Below, one piece after another: positions 1 through 8,706 of a stretch of 64,000 bases of DNA. The position numbers and the translations under genes were made by a program. The notes below the pieces were generated by a model. That model was not told the origin of the DNA and did not search any database. It was given only the letters and a program-made list of their open reading frames with translations. Numbering within the stretch: the first letter of the stretch is position 1; every line of letters starts with the position of its first letter. The stretch is taken from assembly GCA_947623455.1 (NCBI GenBank), contig OX392541.1, forward strand, positions 6,635,719-6,699,718, in the 5' to 3' direction. The DNA comes from Mimachlamys varia. Lineage: Eukaryota > Mollusca > Bivalvia > Pectinida > Pectinidae.

Positions 1-2
1 CC

Positions 3-1552
3 ACTGTAGTTGCGGATTATGTTCGATCGTGTCCTCAATGTCAGGAAAGAAAAACAACACGAGCTCATACTAAATCCAGTATTGTGGCATACCCTACACC
101 GTCAAAACCTTTCGATGTTTGGCAAGTGGATCTATATGGACCTATCCCCATCACAAAGAAGGGTAATAGATATATTTTCACTGCAGTCGATCAATTCAGC
201 AAATTTCTGTTTGCATTACCAATTCCGAACAAAGATGCAGTAACTGTACCGCATGCGCTATATACACTGTTTACAACATATGGAGTGTGCATAACCCTAA
301 TATCGGACCAAGGTTCGGAATTCATATCGCGATGTACCCAGGAAGTTTGTCGACAGCTTGACATCAAACAACAATACACCCCAAGTTTTGTCCATCACTG
401 TTTAGGATCAGTGGAGAGAACACATCGCACATTAGCAGAACGTATGACACCATTCGTACAGAAAGGATCATCCTGGGATGATGTCCTATCATCTGTGATA
501 TTCTCGATGAACAATACTGGGAACGGTACCCTACGGTATTCCCCGTATGAAATTGTGTATGGTTACAGACCTCGGTTCCCACTCTCGAACCACATTGAAG
601 ACACCGACTTTCCAAGACTTCCTACAGATATTCACCAATATATCAAGGACTTCAGCAAACGCCTTGATGTGATTCGCAAGGAGGTGACAAAAAATGCAGA
701 ACATGCAAAACGTTCTATGCTGGAACGAATGAACACCAATTTGAATCCACTGGACGTCGGGCCAGGTGACTATGTTTACTTACAAACTGAACCTACCGGA
801 AAGGGTCGGAAATTGCAAAATCAATACACTGGTCCATTTGTCATTGATAGTTGCCCTACGCCACACACAGTTATCCTTAGGAACAAAGTTTCGGGGAAAA
901 CATTACATCGCCCGGTCCATTTGAATCGCCTTAAGCTGGCATACCTTCGCGTGCCTGAACCTACTGATTATTTCATGGGTCAAGTTACTACAAATGACAA
1001 CCATCCAGTTGGAGATCCCAATCTTTTTGAGGTGACTACAGAGATATCCACAGGTCATGAGGAGTCTGTTTTTGCAAACTCCACTGCCCTTGATACTGAA
1101 GCACCCTCTGACCAGGCACCAACAGACCATTCTGTAGAAGATCAATTATCGGGTTTTGACAAAACCACAGAGGTTGACGGTACAGACAACGATGAGACTA
1201 CAGATGTACTCTCTAGCTCAATTCCCAAATCCAACATGAGCCCACAGGCCATTGCCGGATTCAGATTTTTTCCCCAACTCTACCATCCAACCTTAACCGC
1301 CCATATCGTGTTATCAAGCGACCTGTTCGTTTTCGAGACAACGACCATCTTACTCCTTCGCAGTCTTCAACAGACTCGAGTTGTCAGAAAGTAAAGCGCG
1401 TGTTGGCACAACGTAACCAGGACACCAAATGTGAATATTTGGTTCATCTTGTTGGGGAACCTGCCCAAAATGCACTGTGGCTTCCCCTATCGAAATTAGA
1501 TGCGAAAACCAAGTTGGTTATCAAACGCAAGCCGACACCTTTTATCTCGTAA
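3..1552 (+). pseudogene. Ty3/gypsy integrase, partial and frameshifted
   Basis: The frame is open from base 3 to a stop at 1392-1394. The 5' end is cut by the window. A CxxC pair (Cys codons at 30 and 39, in SCPQCQERK) is the second half of the HHCC zinc-binding domain. The catalytic triad of the retroviral-type integrase core is visible: Asp in VDLYGP at 129-131, Asp in SDQGSEF at 306-308 and Glu in GSVERTHRTL at 414-416, with 35 residues between the last two (DD35E). Further on, QYTGPFVI around 826-846 fits the GPY/F module. From roughly 1262 the homology continues in another frame to a stop at 1550-1552, ending in a chromodomain-like stretch (EYLVHLVGE, then LWLPLSKLD). A T6 run at about 1265-1270 is a plausible site of the 1-base loss; a sequencing error cannot be excluded. 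The family inserts element cDNA into the genome, and a chromodomain tail is known to guide this to chromatin. Confidence 0.85.
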
Positions 1553-2868
1553 CATGTATTCATATATATAACTTGTTCTACCATAGGTGTTACAGACTTG
1601 CCATGCATTCATTTGTTTCCTATGATGGTACTTTTAAGTAACTCGGCGATAGTATGAATGTTTGTGCCTACAATTATAAACAATTGTGGAATTGAACTTT
1701 GTTTTTCCATAATGAATATTTTGGTATAATCTTGGAATTGCGGTTGACAATTGTATATTTTATGCACTATGTTTATAATCCTCCAGTTATGTCTTTGGTT
1801 AACTATACTTCACTTGTTACATTGCAAAACATCAGTCTTTTCCAAATTCTAAGAAGGTTTTTCAAAGTAATATGTCAGAAATACACTAATAATGAAGAGC
1901 GCAATCTCTGCTGATGTTTCTGTTGATTTAAAGATGAGCAAGTAATGAAAATTGAAAAGTGTTGCCAAATGTATCAAGGGTTATGTTTGTAAGATTCCAT
2001 AATTGAATTTGTAATTTTGTAGTGAATAATTTCATTTTCTCTTACAATGATTTTTTTTTTTTTTTTGAAGATTCAAATGCAGTAAATTTTTCCAGTGTAA
2101 AGCTATATATCTCAGTTTAGTGAAGGTTTAAATACTCAACATGTATAACTTGCAATCACATGGTCATATTGACACAGCATGATGATACAGTTCATTTTAT
2201 AAGCACTAAGTTGAGTATAACCCGAACACATTTATCATATTGTTGTTTATTGACATGTATTAAATCTGGAGCTTGATAAGATGTCACCACATATAACTAA
2301 TCTCTCTATGCCATTCCTGATCTGGTAACAAATTGAAATTGAGTGAGATTCATAGTTGAATTGATAATATAATGCCCTATTGTAATTAATGATGTAATGC
2401 ATAATATGCTTATTCGAATTCCCACAATCAGTCTTTCCATTCCATAACTTGTAGAGATATTTTCATTATTTGCTATTTTGTATAAAAGTTGTATGTATGA
2501 TCCATTATGAGCTCAATGGAAAGTGAGTGTGCGAGTGTTAGATATTTTCCTAATTAAAATAGCATTGTATCAAATGAATCAATGAATACATTATTTACAT
2601 TTTTCAAATCCTATCTTCTAAATATTTTCTTGAATGTTCATTTACTGATTTTGATAAAATTGTATTTGCAGTAACGTAAGGGAAAGCAAAAAAAATGTTT
2701 TGCTTCATCATCATACATGTATTGCCAATTTATAGTTATCATGTACATTTATCAGAATATTTTCAGGTTCTAGATTTTGATTTGTTATTGTTTGAACATT
2801 GTATTCTTCATAAAAGTTTTGACCAGTTTAAATTTCACTGGGCTCAATTTTTTTGAGGGTGGGTGGCA
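1553..2868 (+). other. 3' noncoding part of the retrotransposon
   Basis: There is no recognisable coding content between the chromodomain stop and the putative LTR. The stretch is very AT-rich, with a T run at about 2050-2066. The last bases, GAGGGTGGGTGG at 2855-2866, form a purine-rich tract directly before a TG dinucleotide. That is where plus-strand priming of an LTR element is expected. Confidence 0.5.
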
Positions 2869-3133
2869 TGTTATGTATAGTAATACTGGTCGGTGAGATA
2901 TCGATCTATTTCATGCACGGTCAAAGGGTAGATAACTCTTTTTCCGGATATTTCAATTCCATTTCATTTTCATTTTATTAGTTTGTATTATATTCCGGAA
3001 TTAGTCCGTCCGGTTTATGTTTTGGGAATTAGAATGTAGAGGAAGAAAATAAAAAGACAAACATTGAAGATGGCTTTACGTTTTCCCCACAATTTACCAT
3101 AATTAACCTCTCACACAGCGTGACAACACGACA
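2869..3133 (+). repeat. Putative 3' LTR
   Basis: It begins TGTTATGTATAG right after the purine-rich tract and can be closed at ...CACGACA, giving about 265 bp with TG...CA ends. An AATAAA-type signal lies at about 3047-3053 (GAAAATAAAAAG). The 5' LTR is outside the window, so neither the right boundary nor the target duplication can be confirmed. Confidence 0.5.
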
Positions 3134-3299
3134 TATTATTTTTATAAGATATTCCCTAAAGTTAATGAAAGATGTCGCATTTGGTTTTCTTCATACCACA
3201 TCATATCTTTTATGAAATATGATATAGAATGAAATGAAACTAAATTTTCAAATTGCTACATTAAATCCATTTCCATTTGTAACAGGAAAGATAATAGTG

Positions 3300-3376
3300 T
3301 GCTTCCACCGGGTATCGAACCCTCTATCTCCAAGTTACTAGTCGGACGCTCTACCACTGAGCAACTCGTCAATCTA
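3300..3376 (-). repeat. tRNA-like SINE head (or tRNA relic)
   Basis: Read on the minus strand it has GCTCAGTGGTAGAGC, a perfect D-arm with A-box character. About 45 bases on is GGGTTCGATACCC, a T-arm with a good B-box. The acceptor arms do not pair convincingly and the anticodon stem has a wobble pair, so it is unlikely to be a working tRNA gene. A tRNA-derived SINE head or a decayed tRNA fits better. Confidence 0.5.
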
Positions 3377-3536
3377 AACATCTAGCGTGTTATTAGGTTT
3401 ACTTTAAATACTTACTAAATCCCTATTCAGAAACTTTCTGATATCGAAACTTTGTAACCTAAACAACAAAATCACTTCAATAGCTGTTGAAAAATACATA
3501 CTATTGTTAGAAGTTTTAATATTTCAGTACTTTGAT

Positions 3537-3562
3537 CACGGACTTAGCTATCTAAGTCCGTG
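3537..3562. repeat. Perfect 11 bp hairpin
   Basis: CACGGACTTAG at 3537-3547 and its exact reverse complement at 3552-3562 enclose a 4-base loop (CTAT). It lies just before the palindromic repeat at 3586-3653. The role is unknown. Confidence 0.7.
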
Positions 3563-3585
3563 CTTTGATTACATTAGGCTAAGGA

Positions 3586-3653
3586 GGAATTCTGACTCTC
3601 GCACCCACCTGTCGTCCAAATATTTAGCGGGTCAGAGTCAGAACCCTTCGGAC
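3586..3653 (+). repeat. Short palindrome-ended interspersed repeat, copy 1
   Basis: TTCTGACTCT at 3590-3599 and AGAGTCAGAA at about 3634-3643 form a 10 bp perfect inverted pair, followed by CCCTTCGGAC. The whole unit of about 68 bp recurs in inverted orientation at 11221-11290 with few differences. It is therefore a dispersed small element. Confidence 0.7.
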
Positions 3654-4180
3654 TAAGGTGCGTGTAGACATGAAAGTGACCATCTTTTCATTGAAAGTAC
3701 ATGTAGAAGGTATACATAAACGGTGTTTCATAATAAAGCTAAATAATTAAGTTTACAATAACAACCCATGCAAAGTAGCCTTATAAAAATCTAAAGGCAA
3801 GCAACTAACCGGTAGACAAATCTAGGTCACCGCCTATAGCTAGGTCTACCCCCTCGTGGGAATCCTTGTTTTCTCAACATCTAGATCTCAAACAGGCAAA
3901 ATATTACCGCAATAATATACAAGGGGCAGGGAATCTGGAGAAAGATATCAGCATACTTGCCATTTTTTTTTAAATGTCCATGGGGGAGATTACGCGTCCT
4001 CAGCATTGAAAACATAAATAATATGTATACATGTACATTTAGAGGAAAAATAACACTTTCAAATAGCTTCTTTTGAGCTCTTCTTTCAGATGAAATCATT
4101 AGATCTTTAAAGATAGGAACAGTTAAGCAAATTCCAAAGTTGAAAATGCAATATTTTTGGGTCAAAAATCGATATCGGGA
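3654..4180. other. No recognised gene
   Basis: This is AT-rich sequence. The only longer open frame (3881-4165, minus strand) is low-complexity in composition and shows no domain I recognise. No promoter or RNA feature can be supported. Confidence 0.4.
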
Positions 4181-4213
4181 GTCTCCCTCTGGTTACACTA
4201 AAATACGCCATAG

Positions 4214-6212
4214 GAGAAAATACGCCATAGGATATTTTCAGGGCCATTATGTAGATAAATGTACGTTGTATATCTTCAAAATACATCGTTTAATTCCTTG
4301 ATTGATGCATATCACACCATCTAGTGAAGTTATATATGTCATTTGAAAGTTATGGTTAAGTTTTAGTGTTAAAAAAAATGTGTACTTTGTAAGAAAATCG
4401 GTAAAATTACCGTGATGTGCAAGTCCGAATCAAGGGGAGTAACTCTAATTATACGCCATACAAATGAAACCTCACTCCCTTTCAATCTGATTAAAATACA
4501 GATCCTCACTATTACTATCGTGTGTAGGATCTGACAGCGACCAGTAGAAGGTCTTGTGCAGATGACCTTTATCGTTTCAATATCTTGGAAATTAACAGCC
4601 AATTAAAATGCACCTTAAAGCTGACAATGCAAGTTAAAAAGCTTTTTTGTTGAGATTAAAAAAAATACGGCAAAGTTATATTTCAGAAAGCTTCTGAGAT
4701 GCCCCCTAACAGGTTACTAAGGAGAGGCAGACATTTTAGTTTTTGTCTTGCTTGGAAACTAGAGTCGGCCTCCCTGGGTATAAAAGGCACCCAGCCTGTC
4801 AAACCGGTTTTTACATGAACACTGGCCGTGCAAAGTGCAACACACCTGCGGACACAACAGGTGACACTGGAGTTACAAAACTGGAATGACAAACACACAC
4901 TTACCTTGAAGTTGAAGTTACATGAAGATGGTCACTCTCTCAGCCACCATCATAAATCGTGTGCCAAAGCAAAATGAAAAAAAAAAAAAAACTGAAAACA
5001 TCCTAAATGTCCCTTCACCTATGTATACGTAATGGACATCGACATGTTGATTTTACATTCGGAAGCAGAGCGAAACGTTCCGAACAGAAATATGTTCTCG
5101 CTCCTAATACTACCTATAACACGCGAGCATAGTCTTGATTATGTAAAACACGTGCACGAACTCATGCGAGTGAGGGGAACTTAGGTCCTATTTTGATGGA
5201 AATAAATGGATGTCATAGCAATGTTCATCACACAGGAAATGGTTACTATAACGGACATGCTCCAATTGAATACTAAGGTAGGGTTATCAGTTGTCATTGA
5301 TGTACTTGTTTTTTTTTCGCACGAATTTTGGTGTAATTAAATGGTTTTTTTTTATTTTGCTCATATTGTATAATATCGTTATAATAACACCTTCACTATC
5401 GATGTCAATGTTCTTCAGATACTGATCGAAAATATCGTAAAAAAATCAGAAAGTATGTGTTGGCTAGCTATATAGGTCTATAGAAATAGAAGTGTCGCCG
5501 TGCGGTTTCATCACAACAATGAGAACCGGTTTGACGGCCTGGGTGCCTTTTATACCCAAGGAAGCCGACTATCGTTACCAAGCAAGGCAAAAACTAAAAT
5601 GTCTGCCATTCCTTAGTAACCTGTAAGGGGGCATCTCAGAAGATTTCTAAAAAAAATATTTGGCCGTTTTTTTTTAAATATCAACAAGAAAGCTTTTTAA
5701 CTTGCATTGTCAGCTTTAAGCTTGTAGACGGTGTTTGGAAGACAAACAAAAATGGCGGCGGATCGAAGCGAAGAAGAGAAAATTATTCCGGGCGTAATAT
5801 AACAATTTTATTAGTATATTTTGTGATAATTTTTTTACCTTCAGCTGTTATTTCTTTTTGAACAAATGAAAAACTACAAATCAAACCGATAATGTCTAAA
5901 AAGAACACACGCCTCTGAACAGACCGCTGAACTGGGCGCCGCCATTTTTGTATACGGTCGTTCGGGTTTCTCGTTACTTAGCTCTGGTTTAACGACAAGT
6001 GTAGAAACAAATCGAAATTAGCTCTTCGCTTTCAGAATCTGGTAAGAAGCGATTTGATTGGTGGATACAAAGGTCATCTGCACATGACCTTCTACTGGTC
6101 GCTGTCAGATCCTACACACGATAGTAATAGTGAGGATCTGTATTTTAATCAGATTGACTCCCTCTATATATAATAATTATACTATATTGGCAATCCTATG
6201 GCGTATTTTCTC
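4214..6212. mobile_element. Inner fold-back element with 19 bp perfect TIRs
   Basis: GAGAAAATACGCCATAGGA at 4214-4232 has its exact reverse complement at 6194-6212. Further inverted arms lie inside: 4484-4571 pairs with 6069-6155, and 4614-4808 pairs with 5524-5720, both with few mismatches. The right arm is broken between 5721 and 6068 by unrelated sequence. The centre (about 4810-5523) is AT-rich and has no recognisable coding content. Confidence 0.75.
5721..6068. other. Foreign insert or substitution in the right arm of the fold-back
   Basis: The left arm has about 45 bp at the equivalent place, whereas this segment is about 350 bp and unrelated. It contains AAAAATGGCGGCG at about 5748-5760 and the inverted CGCCGCCATTTTT at about 5938-5950, so it may have its own inverted ends. 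The motif resembles the YY1-type AANATGGCGGC element found at many animal transcription start sites. The only reading frames behind these ATGs are very short. Confidence 0.45.
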
Positions 6213-6474
6213 CTGTTGAGTGACTAATAAATAATGACTATATATTTTTGATATTGATATTTATTTTGTTCATTAATTCACTCAAGCAATATATTCAATA
6301 CTAACAAATCTACATACATTACATAAAAAGCACAACAAAAACTTTCTATTTGATACCATTTTATTAATACCTATGTTACTATTTTATTCATAAAGTAATA
6401 TTCACAGACAGAAATTGACATGAACAATACGCCATACAGATATTAACCCTGAAAAGGAAAATTCATATTTTAAT

Positions 6475-6860
6475 TGAAAATAACTCAGGTGGGGCCCACT
6501 TCAACAAAAGCCGATGGACGCATGTTTACAAATACCGAGTTTCAACTGCTGCTGTACCGGTAACAGCGTAAGAATTCATCCTGAATATTTTTGATGTCAG
6601 TTAATCTTAAATACATCTATAAATATAATAATTTATTAGGCTTGATTTTCGCTTCAAGTTTTGTTGAAAGTTACGTATATTGGCAGGGTTCTCATTAAAA
6701 GCCGATTGCCGGCAAAAGTAGCCTGTTATTCACCAGCTTTGAACCGGCTATTTTTCAGAATTTTACATATGTCAACATTACAGAATGTGAAAATTCAATC
6801 AGCTATTCTTTTGAAGTCAACCAATTATTGCAAAATTTAGTGAGAACACTGATTGGGCCT
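6475..6860 (+). mobile_element. Degenerate copy of the GGCCCAATATACG-type TTAA MITE
   Basis: It matches the intact copy at 11765-12150 over AGGTGGGGCCCACTTCAACA, CTGCTGTACCGGTAAC and GGCTTGATTTTCGCTTCAAG. It then reaches the same right end, TTGGGCCT followed by TTAA at 6861-6864. The 3' third is interrupted by about 170 bp of other sequence (about 6684-6852), itself flanked by GTTCTCA and TGAGAAC. Confidence 0.6.
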
Positions 6861-7395
6861 TTAATTACTGCTTGTGAATGTTTTTTTATGAAAAAATATT
6901 AATAAAATTGTATCAGATGTAAGTTTTTGTTGTGCTTTTTATGTATGTATACATGTATTTATATCATACATGATACCGTAATTAACAAAAAAAAATGTTT
7001 TTGTAAATAAATGAATAAAAAAATATATAATATGATCAAAAATATAGTCTTCAAATAATAACAAATATTATTATATAATGTGTATTTATCCATATTCTCA
7101 TCGGCTAAATCGCTAACGCGTGACTTTTGATAAATAGCGATATTAACTGGTTTCCAAAGTAAACCCAGTTAATATAAAAAAAAAAACAGTTAATAACACC
7201 TCCGCTAAAAATAGCTTCTGGAAATACCCTACCGGAGGTTACGTAATACGATAGCAACCACAGGGGCTCGGTTTCGGGATTTTGAGCGATATATGGCATA
7301 AATCCTTCCAATTTCACTATATAATAAAGGCATGCACACAAGTAAATAATACAAACACGTTTTATCCGCTGTTTATACACATTCTTAAACCTTAT

Positions 7396-7450
7396 AAAAA
7401 TTGGGGGTATCGAGGTATTCTTTTTTAATACCTCAATACCCCCAATTTTT
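7396..7450. repeat. 24 bp stem hairpin
   Basis: The arms at 7396-7419 and 7427-7450 are complementary at 23 of 24 positions around a 7-base loop of C and T6. The stem centres on TTGGGGGTAT and ATACCCCCAA. This may be a very small palindromic MITE. The target duplication is unclear. Confidence 0.75.
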
Positions 7451-7641
7451 AACAAGTTAATGACAGAAAAGGATTCCATAAACACAAGAAGAGCGACAGA
7501 CTCGGTTGTAAAAAAATGTTAAGGAATTTATAAAAGAAAAGAACGTGGCAGAGGACGTTGAGACTTTGGACAGCACCGTTTTCTTGAGTTGAGTACGTTT
7601 ATCATTTCATCATATATACTTTGATTATATAATAAAACAGT

Positions 7642-7776
7642 TATGGACTTTTTACTTGGTTAATATGTTCTGATATTAACCAGAATGTAACCATATTGAC
7701 CGAGGCGAAGCCGAGGGTTAATATTAGTTCCATTCTGGTTAATATCAGAGCATATTAACCAAGTAAAAAGTCCATA
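7642..7776. mobile_element. Palindromic MITE with 46 bp arms
   Basis: The left arm (7642-7687, TATGGACTTTTTACTTGG...) and right arm (7731-7776) are complementary at 45 of 46 positions. A 43-base spacer contains CCGAGGCGAAGCCGAGG. The near-perfect pairing suggests a recent insertion or gene conversion between the arms. Confidence 0.75.
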
Positions 7777-8359
7777 ATTGTATACGTGTAGTATCAAATA
7801 GAAAGTTTTTGTTGTGCTTTTTATGTTACGTATGTATATTTGTTTGTATTAAATAAAATGCTTGAGTGAATTAATGAACAAAATAAATATATCAAAAATA
7901 TATAGTCTTACATTCGCTATAGGATTGCCAATAGGTCCTAGTATATAAAGAGAGAGTGAGTTTACATCTCTATGGCGTATAATTAGAGTTACTCCCCTTG
8001 AATCGGACTTGCACGTCACGGTAATTTTACCGATTTTCTTACAAAGTAAACATATTTTTAACACTAAAACTTAACCATAACTTTCAAATGGCATATAATA
8101 ACTGTAATAAATTAGTTATTTGTTGCAAGAAACAGTGATATTTAACGCTTGCTTGACTAGATTCCTATGGCGTATTTTAGTGTCTGAGAGCCTCCGATAT
8201 AAGATCGTTTTTTGGTACAAAATACACATTTTTTTCAATGAAACTTCACCATATGGTGTAATATGCACCAATCAAGGAATAAAAGGATGTATTTTGAAGA
8301 TATATTACGTACATTTATCTATGGCGCCGAAAATACCCTATGGCGTATTTTAGGGAGAC

Positions 8360-8597
8360 CCGGGCAAATCAAATCGTGACTTCTTTAAATATACATATTT
8401 ATTTCAATAAGATGAAGTTTTGATTTAAATACATATAAAATATTGATGTAATTCAGAATTATAAACACGAGTACGGATCATGCACCTACCTTTGATCGGG
8501 TCGCTATCCGGGTCAGACTGTTGGATAATGCGCGTCACGATCAGCCAGACGCTTACTCGCGTAGTCTTGTGCAAACGTAATACTGACTCCGAAAACC
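8360..8597 (+). promoter_or_regulatory. MPDU1 upstream region and 5' UTR
   Basis: About 240 bp separate the fold-back complex from the MPDU1 start codon. The part next to the gene (about 8470-8597) is less AT-rich than its surroundings and contains CpG-containing words (GATCGGG, GCGCGTCACG, CTCGCGTAG). No TATA box is evident. The start context is AACCATGG, with A at -3 and G at +4, a strong Kozak match. The transcription start is inferred, not seen. Confidence 0.4.
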
Positions 8598-8706
8598 ATG
8601 GCGAAACCGGCGACAGATGATGTGTCCTTTATGGAAAGAACTGTTCAGGTGTTTGTGCCACAACCATGCTACGATGAATTCTTTAACAAGTTCAACTTCT
8701 TAGATG
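8598..8706 (+). CDS. MPDU1: MPDU1 coding exon 1
   Basis: It encodes the first 36 residues plus one base of a split Ala codon. The donor is GATG|GTACAT at 8707. The open frame runs on to 8885, but that extension goes into intron and a MITE and has no MPDU1 homology. The [12 protein letters not shown] segment matches the family's N-terminal CYD motif. Confidence 0.9.

Larger units (their letters stand above)
1..3133 (+). mobile_element. Ty3/gypsy LTR retrotransposon, 3' portion
   Basis: The left edge of the window cuts into the pol region of a Metaviridae-type element. Seen in order: end of the integrase zinc finger, DD35E core, GPF module, a chromodomain-like tail in a shifted frame, about 1.3 kb without a long frame, a purine-rich tract at about 2854-2867 and a probable 3' LTR from 2869. 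Gag, protease, reverse transcriptase, RNase H and the 5' LTR would lie to the left of the window. No env-like frame is visible. The frameshift means this copy probably does not make a complete integrase. Confidence 0.8.
6240..7910. repeat. Third inverted-arm pair of the fold-back complex
   Basis: Sequence at 6261-6357 (including CACAACAAAAACTTTCTATT) has its reverse complement at about 7792-7905, including TTCATTAATTCACTCAAGC on one side and its complement on the other. A partial third copy lies near 6918-6960. Between the arms are a degenerate copy of the 11765-12150 MITE (about 6475-6860) and two strong hairpins at 7396-7450 and 7642-7776. Confidence 0.65.
4181..8359. mobile_element. Nested fold-back element complex (outer element)
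   Basis: The left end (4181-4215) carries GTCTCCCT followed about 11 bases later by AAAATACGCCATAGG. The right end (8336-8359) is the reverse complement of GTCTCCCT plus AAAATACGCCATAGGG. Subterminal sequence also matches in inverted order. Examples are TCAAGGGGAGTAACTCTAAT near 4432-4451 against its complement at 7982-8001, and ATTCCTTGATTG near 4292 against its complement at about 8269. Other elements lie inside. No transposase frame is present, so the complex is non-autonomous. The family is not assigned. Confidence 0.7.

Noticed and set aside
10..243. Separate 77-codon gene at the left edge
   Set aside because: It is an out-of-frame overlap with the integrase frame, which carries the CxxC motif and the first catalytic Asp.
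3300..3376. Functional tRNA gene
   Set aside because: The D- and T-arms are good but the acceptor stem does not pair, so it is treated as a SINE head or relic. The same applies to 11529-11616.
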